NCBI RefSeq assembly: GCF_009377195.2
Contig: NZ_VJXX01000001.1
Coordinates: 496,001-560,000, forward strand
Direction of reading: 5' to 3'
Source of the DNA: Arthrobacter bussei
Lineage (GTDB): Bacteria; Actinomycetota; Actinomycetes; Actinomycetales; Micrococcaceae
DNA: 64,000 bases
Positions within the stretch are counted from its first letter, which is position 1, and the number at the start of each line of letters is the position of its first letter. The position numbers and the translations under genes are program-made. Positions 1-6,947 of the stretch are shown in pieces. A model generated the notes under the pieces. That model had not been told where the DNA came from, searched no databases, and was given only the letters and a program-made list of their open reading frames with translations.

Positions 1-168
1 GCCGACTACGCCTGGTCGCTGGCCCTCGGCAGCGGCTACCGGGGGCTTCTCCCGGACGATGCCGAAGCCCTCGCCCGGGTCCGTGACACCTTTGTGGGCC
101 GGCTCGGTGACGACTTCGTCCTGAACGCCGATTCCCTCATCGCCGTCGCCTCCCGGCCGGAGCAGTAG
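1..168 (+). CDS. C-terminal end of a probable SAM-dependent methyltransferase (partial)
   Basis: Only the last 55 codons are in the window; the frame is open from base 1 and closes with TAG at 166-168. The visible protein reads ADYAWSLALGSGYRG and ends IAVASRPEQ. A Gly-Ser-Gly-Tyr-Arg-Gly stretch, then an acidic helix, then a closing beta strand (LIAVASRP) resembles the end of class I SAM-dependent methyltransferases of actinobacteria. The SAM-binding half lies upstream, so the substrate cannot be judged. It is followed by a 178-bp gap before sigK and is probably not co-transcribed with it. Confidence 0.45.
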   Translation, partial: ADYAWSLALGSGYRGLLPDDAEALARVRDTFVGRLGDDFVLNADSLIAVASRPEQ

Positions 169-218
169 CTGCACCACCGAGCCATCCGGCGCTGCACCTG
201 CTTCGAATGATGGGTGAC

Positions 219-233
219 GGGGCAGAGCCCCGC
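219..233 (+). terminator. Short GC hairpin after the first gene
   Basis: CGGGGC, a 3-nt loop AGA, then GCCCCG: a 6-bp perfect stem 51 bases after the methyltransferase stop. There is no T-run. It is a weak candidate for a factor-assisted terminator separating that gene from sigK. Confidence 0.3.
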
Positions 234-332
234 AGCGATCGGAGGAATGGATGGTGCTATTGCAGCAGGGACGGGTTCGTCCCCCGCGGCACGACCCTCC
301 CGATGCTATTCGGTTTGAGGCATCCGGCGCTT

Positions 333-338
333 TATGCT
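333..338 (+). promoter_or_regulatory. Candidate -10 element for sigK (TATGCT)
   Basis: TATGCT fits the actinobacterial TANNNT -10 pattern and lies 8 nt before the ATG at 347, so the transcript would be leaderless or nearly so. No convincing -35 is visible. A competing signal, GGAGGA at 241-246, sits 4 nt before an in-frame ATG at 251. Confidence 0.35.
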
Positions 339-346
339 GGAGCCCT

Positions 347-964
347 ATGGAAACGCCACGAGTAAGCCGGGTCAGTCCCATCTCACCCGCAGCGGACGAG
401 GTGGCCGTTGATCCCAGCGCCGGTCCCACCCTGACCGATCTGCTGTTGCGGACCGCGCAGCAGGACCGCACGGCCTTCGCGCTGTTCTACGAGCAGACGT
501 CGAAGCGGGTCTACGGACTCGCCCGGCGGGTGCTCATCGATCCGGAACTGAGCGAGGACGCGACCCAGGAGGTCTACCTCCAGGTCTGGAACACCGCGGA
601 CCGCTTCAACCCCGCGCTCGGCAGTCCGATGGCCTGGCTCATGACGCTGGCTCATCGGCGGGCCGTGGACAAGGTGCGCTCGGAGCAGAGCGCCACGGAC
701 CGTGAAGCGCGGTACGGGGCGGCGACGCAGACCATCGATCATGACGACGTCGTCGACACCGTCACGCAACGCCTCGAGGCCGAGAGCGTGGTGAGGTGTC
801 TGGACACGCTCACCGCGACCCAGCAGGAATCGGTGAAAATGGCCTACTACGGCGGCCTCACCTACCGCGAGGTGGCTGAGAAACTCGGCGTCGCGGTACC
901 GACCATCAAATCGAGAATCCGGGATGGATTACTCCGACTCAAGACATGCTTGGGGGTGAACTGA
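347..964 (+). CDS. sigK: ECF RNA polymerase sigma factor SigK-like
   Basis: A 205-residue ECF sigma factor, which directs RNA polymerase to a small stress regulon. Sigma region 2 covers about residues 42-90 (TAFALFYEQTSKRVYGLARR, then LSEDATQEVYLQVW, the -10 recognition helix). Region 4 covers about 155-198 (YYGGLTYREVAEKLGV, then IKSRIRDGLLRLK, the -35 recognition helix-turn-helix). The RskA-type anti-sigma gene starts one base after the stop, which identifies the SigK class. Start: the frame is open from ATG 251, which has a good Shine-Dalgarno, but the extra 32 residues have AT-rich third positions and do not look coding. ATG 347 gives the family's usual length and has a -10-like box before it. 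Confidence 0.88.
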   Translation: METPRVSRVSPISPAADEVAVDPSAGPTLTDLLLRTAQQDRTAFALFYEQTSKRVYGLARRVLIDPELSEDATQEVYLQVWNTADRFNPALGSPMAWLMTLAHRRAVDKVRSEQSATDREARYGAATQTIDHDDVVDTVTQRLEAESVVRCLDTLTATQQESVKMAYYGGLTYREVAEKLGVAVPTIKSRIRDGLLRLKTCLGVN

Positions 965-965
965 G

Positions 966-1832
966 ATGCAGGACAAGGATATGAACAGACAATTTGCAGA
1001 TGACCTCGACACCGACCTGGCCCGTGGCCACGTGCTCGAGTGGGCGGAACTCTATGCGCTCGATGCCATCAGCGCCGAGGAACGCCAGGTCATCGAAGCG
1101 TTCCTGGAGGACGTCGATCCGGCCGTAGGCGTCACCTTCGCAGACCGTGTCCGCACGTGCCGCGAGACGGTCGCCTCGGCCTACGCCACGGATCAGATCG
1201 ACCCTCCCGCAGACCTCTTCGAGCGGATCGTGGCGCAGCTCCCCGGCGCCCGAACCGGCGGCCCCGAGGCCCCCACCACCTTCGGAACTGCCGGAGGGCT
1301 CTCCGGGTCCACCGCACCGCGGGGCTCCGACGTCAGCGGTGTCCCCGATGAACTGGCCGGCCGCAGGGCAGCCAAGGCATCGATGTCCTCCCGGGCAGCC
1401 CGCTGGGTCGTCGCCGCTGCCGCAGCGGTGGTCCTCGCCGTGGGCGGCGTGACCATCGCCCAGAACCTGCAGCAGACGAGCCTCGAGCAGCAGGTACTGC
1501 AGGCCTCCGATGTCCGCACCGAGGAGCTCACCCTCCAGTCCGGAGGCACCGCCGAACTCGCGGTCTCCGGCGAGGAGGACGCCGCCGTCGTCACGCTGAC
1601 CGGGGTTCCCGCTCCTGCCGAGGGCTTCGTCTACCAGATGTGGCGTGTCCCTGCCGATGGGACGGCCCCGATCTCGGTCAGCACCATGACCGGCGAGGAC
1701 GTCTCGGGAGGCAAGGTCACCGAGGTGTCCGACATCAGCGGATTCAGTGCCCTGGCCATCACGGTCGAGCCGGAGGGCGGCTCCGAGGTACCGACGCTCC
1801 CCATCGTCGCCCAGATCCCGCTCGGAGCGTGA
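966..1832 (+). CDS. rskA: Anti-sigma-K factor RskA, membrane-anchored
   Basis: A 288-residue regulator that should hold SigK at the membrane until released by proteolysis. The N-terminal cytosolic domain (about 20-95, with WAELYALDAISAEERQ) is the sigma-binding part and lacks the HxxxCxxC zinc motif. A Pro/Gly/Ser linker follows, then one transmembrane helix at about 147-165. The extracytoplasmic RskA domain (about 185-285) contains the family hallmark APAEGFVYQMW. It starts one base after the sigK stop, so the two are translationally coupled. A second ATG five codons in (981) is also possible. A strong hairpin follows at 1863-1900. Confidence 0.9.
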   Translation: MQDKDMNRQFADDLDTDLARGHVLEWAELYALDAISAEERQVIEAFLEDVDPAVGVTFADRVRTCRETVASAYATDQIDPPADLFERIVAQLPGARTGGPEAPTTFGTAGGLSGSTAPRGSDVSGVPDELAGRRAAKASMSSRAARWVVAAAAAVVLAVGGVTIAQNLQQTSLEQQVLQASDVRTEELTLQSGGTAELAVSGEEDAAVVTLTGVPAPAEGFVYQMWRVPADGTAPISVSTMTGEDVSGGKVTEVSDISGFSALAITVEPEGGSEVPTLPIVAQIPLGA

Positions 1833-1862
1833 CCACGGCGGCTGGTAGCACGCTGAGCACCT

Positions 1863-1900
1863 GAGAAGAGCCCCGCCGGGTCATCGGCGGGGCTCTTCTC
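1863..1900. terminator. Strong hairpin terminator after rskA
   Basis: A perfect 16-bp stem (GAGAAGAGCCCCGCCG paired with its complement at 1885-1900) closes a 6-nt loop, 31 bases after the rskA stop. The rskA and PIG-L genes converge here, so it may serve both strands. Confidence 0.8.
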
Positions 1901-1905
1901 ATTCC

Positions 1906-1931
1906 GTGGGCAGTCCATTCGCACTGCCCAC
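1906..1931. terminator. Second hairpin between convergent rskA and PIG-L genes
   Basis: GTGGGCAGT pairs perfectly with ACTGCCCAC around an 8-nt loop. It lies just beyond the first hairpin, on the 3' side of the PIG-L gene read from the minus strand, and is the likely terminator of the etf operon. Confidence 0.5.
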
Positions 1932-2012
1932 AGGGAAGGCAGCTCCCTGCCGGCGGGCGGGAACAGGTTCACGTGGACGGGACGACGGATGGCAGGCGTC
2001 TGACCGGACGGA

Positions 2013-2765
2013 CTAGAAGCCCGCGATGGTCTTATCGGTGTTGACGCCGACCACGTGGAAGGCCTCGGCACTGCGGCCCTCGGGTAGTCCGCCCCTCCGG
2101 GCATTGTCCTGGAGGAAGGCACGAACCCGGGTCTGCATGCGGTCCACATCGGGGTGCTGGCTGCGATGCGCGGTGATCGCCGCGATCTTCTGGTCCTCCC
2201 TGCCGGTGACGTCGACGAAGCGGTTCTCGTGGTGGGTTGGTGATCCGTAGAACCACAGCCAGGGCACCCGATAGCTGTGCAGCCCAGCCGCCTCCAGTTC
2301 CGGGTAGGCGAAGGGATTCTCGACGGCCGGGTAGACGGCCCTCGTCACTGCCTCGCCACACGCGAGATGATCCGGGTGACTCTTCTGGATCCTGTCCCAG
2401 CTCCGCTCCGGGTGCATGGAGAGCACCACGTCGGGCTGGACCTCGCGCATGCGCCGGACGATCTCCCGGATGACGGCGTCGGTGGGTTCGAGGTACCCGT
2501 CCGGCTCGCCGAGGAAAGTCACCTCCTGCACGCCCACGAGCGCTGCTGCTGCACGCTGCTCCTGCCGCCGGAGTGCAGCGATGCCCGGGCGATCCTCATC
2601 GCTGAAGCCGCCGGCGTCGCCGTCGGTCAGGACGCAGTACTCCACCGAAGCGCCACCGGCCGTCCACGACGCGATCGTCGCCGAGGCGCCGAAGTCGATG
2701 TCATCAGGATGGGCGGCGAACACCAGGACCCGGCGGGGCGCGGCAGGCTGTCCGTCCTCGGCCAT
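2013..2765 (-). CDS. PIG-L family LmbE-like deacetylase
   Basis: A 250-residue zinc-dependent N-acetylglucosamine-type deacetylase or amidase. The diagnostic AHPDD metal-binding/catalytic motif is at residues 18-22, and the second ligand region is SHPDHLACGEA in the middle. The fold runs to the C-terminus without extra domains. MshB and Mca of mycothiol metabolism belong to this family, but nothing here assigns a substrate. It is the last gene of an etfB-etfA-PIG-L operon: only three bases separate its ATG (2765) from the etfA stop, implying joint translation. Why a deacetylase travels with electron-transfer flavoprotein is not explained by its sequence. Confidence 0.85.
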   Translation of the reverse strand: MAEDGQPAAPRRVLVFAAHPDDIDFGASATIASWTAGGASVEYCVLTDGDAGGFSDEDRPGIAALRRQEQRAAAALVGVQEVTFLGEPDGYLEPTDAVIREIVRRMREVQPDVVLSMHPERSWDRIQKSHPDHLACGEAVTRAVYPAVENPFAYPELEAAGLHSYRVPWLWFYGSPTHHENRFVDVTGREDQKIAAITAHRSQHPDVDRMQTRVRAFLQDNARRGGLPEGRSAEAFHVVGVNTDKTIAGF

Positions 2766-2768
2766 GCC

Positions 2769-3716
2769 CTACAGCCCGCGCTTCCGGATCTCTTCGGTGG
2801 CCTGGGGCAGCACGGTGAAGAGGTCACCCACGATCCCGAAGTCCGCGATCTCGAACACGGGAGAATCAGCATCCTTGTTGATCGCGACGATGACCTTGGA
2901 GGTCTGCATCCCGGCTTTCTGCTGGATGGCACCGGAGATCCCGGCGGAGATGTAGAGCTGCGGGGACACGGTCTTGCCCGTCTGCCCGATCTGCGCCGAG
3001 TGCTCGATCCACCCGGCATCGGTCGCCGCGCGGGACGCACCGACCGCACCGCCGAGGGCGTCGGCGAGGTCCTCGAGCGGTCCGAAGTTCCCGTCCACCC
3101 CGCGCCCACCGGCGACGATCACCCGGGCTTCCGCGAGTTCGGGGCGCCCGCTCACCGGCTTGTCCGTCCGCCCGGTGATCCTGGCGACCGCCTCGGGGAC
3201 CTCCACGGGGATCCGCACCTCGCGGGGCGGGGACGGGAGCCCGGCCTCGGTCGCCTCGACGCTGTTGGGCTTGATGGTGAGGACGGCGATCCCGGTGGTC
3301 ACGCGGCAGTCGACGGAATAGGACCCGGCGAAATCGGCCTTGGTCGCCGTCAGGTCCCCCGCGAGGGCGACGACGTCCGTGATGACACCGGACTCGAGCC
3401 GGACGCCAACCCGCGCGGCGATCTCCTTCATCTCGTAGGAGTTCCCAAGCAGCAGGATCTCCGCGCCCGAGGCACGGACCGCCTCCGTAAGGAAGACGGC
3501 CTTGCCCGCGACGAGGACGTCGGACGCCTCGGCGGAGTCCGGGCGGTAGACCTCCCCGACCCCGTAGGAGCCGATGCCGTCGAGGTAGGCCTGCTCGGCC
3601 TCCCCCGCGAGGGCGACGACGACGTCGCCCAGCGTGGCACCGAGGGAGAGGAGCTCGCGCTCGCTCTTGGCGAGGCTCGCTCCGGCGTGGTCGAGGAAGA
3701 CGAGGACTGTGGTCAT
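2769..3716 (-). CDS. etfA: Electron transfer flavoprotein, alpha subunit
   Basis: A 315-residue FAD-binding subunit of the soluble ETF heterodimer, which takes electrons from acyl-CoA and related dehydrogenases. The N-terminal alpha/beta domain (about 1-180) packs against EtfB. The C-terminal FAD domain shows the conserved signature VSPQLYISAGISGAIQQ preceded by GQTGK, and later SPVFEIADFGIVGDLF. Length is normal for the family. It lies 33 bases downstream of etfB in the same operon. No frameshift or missing cofactor motif is seen. Confidence 0.95.
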   Translation of the reverse strand: MTTVLVFLDHAGASLAKSERELLSLGATLGDVVVALAGEAEQAYLDGIGSYGVGEVYRPDSAEASDVLVAGKAVFLTEAVRASGAEILLLGNSYEMKEIAARVGVRLESGVITDVVALAGDLTATKADFAGSYSVDCRVTTGIAVLTIKPNSVEATEAGLPSPPREVRIPVEVPEAVARITGRTDKPVSGRPELAEARVIVAGGRGVDGNFGPLEDLADALGGAVGASRAATDAGWIEHSAQIGQTGKTVSPQLYISAGISGAIQQKAGMQTSKVIVAINKDADSPVFEIADFGIVGDLFTVLPQATEEIRKRGL

Positions 3717-3749
3717 GGGCGGACTCCGGGAAGGAAGGCGAGCATCGGA

Positions 3750-4577
3750 CTAGAGGAGCTTCTGGCCGGCGAGAAAATCGACGAGCCGGATACCGGCGTC
3801 GCCCTCGTCCGTGATCAGGACACCCTGGGTGCGCGGCGGCCGCGGCGCGGCGGCCTCGACCCTGGTCCACGATCCCTCGAGACCGACCTCGGCCGGTTCG
3901 AGGCCGATGTCGGTCAGGGACAGGACCTGGATCTGCTTCTTCTTGGCCGCCATGATGCCCTTGAAGTTGGGGTAGCGGGGGTCGTTGATCTGATCCGTCA
4001 CCGAGACCAGGGCGGGAAGCGGGGCCTCGATCGTCTCTGCGAAGGTGTCGTTGTCGCGACGGGCCGCCAGCTTCCAGCCGTCGTCGCCGGGGGTGAGGTC
4101 GAGTGAGGCGGCGAAGGTGACCTGGGGCAGGGCGAGGCGCTCGGCGAGCTGCGCGGGCACGAGGGAGGTCTCCCCGTCCGTGGAGGCCATGCCGGTGAGG
4201 ATCAGGTCGAAGGGACCGACGTGCCGCAGGAGGGCTGCGAGGGCCTTTGAGGTGGCGGAGGCGTCGGAGCCGCCGAGGGCCTCGTCGGTCAGGTGCACAC
4301 CGTCGTCGGCCCCGATCTGGAGGGACTTCTTCACGGCGGCGACGGCGCCTGCGGGCCCCATCGTGATCGCCGTGATGCGATGGCCGGATGCTGGTCCCCC
4401 GTGCGTCTCGACCAGCTGGAGCGCCGCCTCGAGGGCGTACTCGTCGAGCTCCGACAGGATGCTCTCCGAACGGACCGTCGTCAGATCGTCACCGCTGATG
4501 TGCCGGTCGAACTGGGCGTCGGGAACATGCTTCACGAGGACCGCGATGTGCAGTCCGTTTGCTGGGGCCTCGTCCAT
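3750..4577 (-). CDS. etfB: Electron transfer flavoprotein, beta subunit
   Basis: A 275-residue partner of EtfA; the beta subunit binds AMP structurally and forms the dehydrogenase contact. It opens HIAVLVKHVPDAQFD and carries the expected DEYALEAALQL and LTGMASTDGETSLVPAQLAERL segments; the latter is the nucleotide-binding region. The C-terminus ends with a LVDFLAGQKLL tail typical of the subunit's arm. First gene of the operon with etfA and the PIG-L deacetylase. Upstream on its strand lie a hairpin (4704-4735) and a tandem 11-mer before the protease gene, so it has its own promoter, not identified. Confidence 0.95.
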   Translation of the reverse strand: MDEAPANGLHIAVLVKHVPDAQFDRHISGDDLTTVRSESILSELDEYALEAALQLVETHGGPASGHRITAITMGPAGAVAAVKKSLQIGADDGVHLTDEALGGSDASATSKALAALLRHVGPFDLILTGMASTDGETSLVPAQLAERLALPQVTFAASLDLTPGDDGWKLAARRDNDTFAETIEAPLPALVSVTDQINDPRYPNFKGIMAAKKKQIQVLSLTDIGLEPAEVGLEGSWTRVEAAAPRPPRTQGVLITDEGDAGIRLVDFLAGQKLL

Positions 4578-4703
4578 TGATGACCTTCCTCGTTCGGGGA
4601 TCTTCCCACCGCCTAGCTAACCACAGCGCGGTGACGCCTGTGCCCGGGCGCAGGCGCGGGCCGGATCCGCCGTCGGCACTGCGCCTGCACCGGTCCGACG
4701 AAC

Positions 4704-4735
4704 AGAAGGCGGACCCTGATCCGGGTCCGCCTTCT
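4704..4735 (-). terminator. Hairpin downstream of the S1C protease gene
   Basis: A perfect 13-bp stem, AGAAGGCGGACCC with its complement at 4723-4735, and a 6-nt loop. It lies between the protease stop (4877) and the etfB start (4577), both on the minus strand, so it probably ends the protease transcript. There is no T-run. Confidence 0.6.
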
Positions 4736-4739
4736 CTTC

Positions 4740-4794
4740 GCGGTGCTTCTGCGGTACCTCTGCGGTACTTCTGGGGTGCTTCCGGGGTGCTGCT
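4740..4794. repeat. Five tandem copies of an 11-bp unit
   Basis: GCGGTGCTTCT, GCGGTACCTCT, GCGGTACTTCT, GGGGTGCTTCC and GGGGTGCTGCT follow one another without gaps in the 3' flank of the protease gene, beside its terminator. The copies differ at one to three positions. No ORF uses them. Confidence 0.75.
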
Positions 4795-4876
4795 GGAAGC
4801 GGTCAGCGGTGTGCAGCGGGACCGCCGACCCGTACGGAGGGCGGTCGGACCTCGGTCGAACCGCCCTGGGGGTAGG

Positions 4877-6493
4877 TCAGGGCGTGGGAGCCTGCGCGAG
4901 CGTGACCTCGATGGTGCGGCTCTCACCCCCGCGGATGATCTCGACCGGTACCTGCTGGCCGACGGTCTGGATCCGGACGGCCGCGGTGAGCGACTGGGGA
5001 TCGGAGATCGTGAAGGTGCCGACCTTCGTGATGACGTCGCCGACCTCGAGGGAGGCGCCCTCCGCCGGGGATCCCGGTTCGACCGACTCGACGAGCGCGC
5101 CCGACGAGAAGGACGAGTCCGACTGCGAGCCGTCGCCGGCCGCAGCCGTGACACTGACACCGAGGAACCCGTGGGTGGCCTCGCCGTCGGCGATGATCTC
5201 CTGGGCGATGCGGTCCGCATAGTTGATCGGGATGGAGAAGCCGACGCCGATGTTGCCGGTCGACTCGCCGGATCCCGCCGAGGCGATCGCCACATTGACC
5301 CCGATGATCCGGCCGTCGGCGTCGACCAGCGCGCCACCCGAGTTGCCCTGATTGATGGCGGCGTCCGTCTGGATGACGTTCAGGTAGATGGAACCCTGGG
5401 ACTGGGTCTGCTGACCGCCGGACCCTCCCGGCGGCAGGAAGTTGAAGCCCTCACCGTCCTCGGAGCCGCTGCTGTCGGGCTGCTCCTCGGGAACCGCGGA
5501 GGACGCCACGCTGATGGTCCGGTTGAGCGTCGAGACGATCCCGTCGGTGACGGTGCCACTGAGTCCGAGCGGAGCACCGATCGCGATCGCTGTGTCACCG
5601 ACGTTCAGTTCGTCGGAGTTGCCGAGCGTGGCTGCCTTCAGGTCGGGGGCGTCCACCTTGATGACGGCGAGGTCGCTGAGCGGATCGGTGCCGACCACCG
5701 TGGCGGGGAAGACACGTCCGTCGTTCAGCTTGACCTCCACCGAGGGATCGGACACCTGCCCGCCGAGAGTCACGACGTGCGTATTGGTGAGGATGTGCCC
5801 GTCGGTGTCGAGGATGATGCCCGATCCGGATCCGCTGGCGCTCCCTCCGCTCACCGCGATCGTGACGACACTCGGTGACGCGGTGACGGCCGCGCCCGTG
5901 ATGGTGTTCACGTCATCCGTGTTGTTGACGACGACCGACTCGGGCGCCGACTGGTTCGTTGCCGCCGTCGTGCCTCCGTCCAGGGCATTCACGCCCGCGG
6001 TGGCCACACCACCGCCGATGAGCCCCGCGACGAGGACGCCCGCGGCGAACGTGGCGAGGCCGACGCGCTTGCGCTCCTTCACGGTGCCGCGACCGTTCGA
6101 GGGCTGACCGGGCCGGCCGTACCCGCTCTGCTCGCCGTAGAAGGGCTGGTGGCCCGCGTAGGCCGGGTGGGGCACGGCCTGCGCCTGCTGGAAGGCCTGC
6201 TGCCGCGGATCGGCTGCCTGCGCGGGCAGAGGTGCCGCCTGGTGCTGGGCCGTGCGCGGGTGTGATACCTGCTGCGCGGCCGTCTCAGGGTAGGCCTCGC
6301 CGGTGTGCCCTGCTCCGTGGGCCGGCGGGTTCTGCGGCTCGGGCTGCGCGTGTGACGCGGCCCCGCCTCCGTCTGCGCCCTGGTGGTTCGAACTCTCCCC
6401 CCGGTTCCAGCCCGTCCCCCATGTCGGCGGGGTCTGCGGCTGAGGAGGGAGGGGGCGTTCCGGGTTGCCCTGGGAGCCTGGCTGCTCGTTCAC
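4877..6493 (-). CDS. Membrane-anchored S1C trypsin-like serine protease with PDZ domain (HtrA/PepD-like)
   Basis: A 538-residue protease expected to degrade or process misfolded envelope proteins outside the membrane. A long Pro/Gln/Gly-rich cytosolic tail (1-140) precedes one transmembrane helix (about 143-167). The trypsin domain has His239 (LTNTHVV), Asp274 (DPLSDLAV) and Ser385 (NQGNSGGALV), a complete catalytic triad. A Ser/Gly/Glu-rich insertion at about 330-365 interrupts the fold before the Ser loop. The PDZ domain spans about 440-535. Start: GTG 6493 has AAAGGA 6 nt upstream; an ATG 11 codons earlier has no ribosome site. It is divergent from the TPM/PspA envelope-stress pair. Confidence 0.9.
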   Translation of the reverse strand: MNEQPGSQGNPERPLPPQPQTPPTWGTGWNRGESSNHQGADGGGAASHAQPEPQNPPAHGAGHTGEAYPETAAQQVSHPRTAQHQAAPLPAQAADPRQQAFQQAQAVPHPAYAGHQPFYGEQSGYGRPGQPSNGRGTVKERKRVGLATFAAGVLVAGLIGGGVATAGVNALDGGTTAATNQSAPESVVVNNTDDVNTITGAAVTASPSVVTIAVSGGSASGSGSGIILDTDGHILTNTHVVTLGGQVSDPSVEVKLNDGRVFPATVVGTDPLSDLAVIKVDAPDLKAATLGNSDELNVGDTAIAIGAPLGLSGTVTDGIVSTLNRTISVASSAVPEEQPDSSGSEDGEGFNFLPPGGSGGQQTQSQGSIYLNVIQTDAAINQGNSGGALVDADGRIIGVNVAIASAGSGESTGNIGVGFSIPINYADRIAQEIIADGEATHGFLGVSVTAAAGDGSQSDSSFSSGALVESVEPGSPAEGASLEVGDVITKVGTFTISDPQSLTAAVRIQTVGQQVPVEIIRGGESRTIEVTLAQAPTP

Positions 6494-6947
6494 GGGGAGT
6501 CCTTTCGTTGCTGTTGACCACATCATGGCAACGGCTGCTGAGCGTCACGCTTACATTCGCTGTGCAGTGTCTGGGAGGTTGCTGGAACCTCTCGCCTGCT
6601 CGAATGCCTGAACCGACACGTCCGCACCCAGTATCCTCCGCTTTCGAGGGCGCAATGCTCGCATGGTCCACCGCGAGGCATTCGTGCGTACCGGGCAGAC
6701 ATGGACCACGAGGGGATGCGCAGGGGGAGACGGCGCCGGAAGGAGTGCGATCCGGTCACTCCCCGGCCTGCGCCTACCCGGTGTGTGGCTTCGCGGCAGG
6801 CCGCTGCGCTTTCGCTAGGGGCGCAGGAGTCGTGGTGGACGCTCCCCTACCCCAACCATAGAATCGGGAAGACAGGGAGCCTCCGGCATCCGCCGACCCC
6901 AGTCCTGGGATCGGGTGCGGCTCGGGGGACGTGCTGAAGGGTCGAAA
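6494..6947. other. 454-bp divergent intergenic region
   Basis: This spacer separates the S1C protease (minus) from the TPM-domain gene (plus) and should hold promoters for both. The only promoter-like pair I can point to is TGGACG-N17-TAGAAT at 6836-6864 on the plus strand. The small ORFs on either strand lack ribosome sites and coding character. No RNA gene or clear inverted repeat was seen. Confidence 0.4.
6836..6864 (+). promoter_or_regulatory. Candidate sigma-70-type promoter for the TPM-pspA operon
   Basis: TGGACG at 6836-6841, a 17-bp spacer, then TAGAAT at 6859-6864. This matches four and five of the six consensus bases respectively and would give a leader of about 75 nt before the ATG at 6948. 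Confidence 0.45.

Noticed and set aside
6523..6759. A 78-codon ORF on the minus strand in the protease/TPM spacer
   Set aside because: No ribosome site, no family resemblance, and it overlaps the likely protease promoter region.
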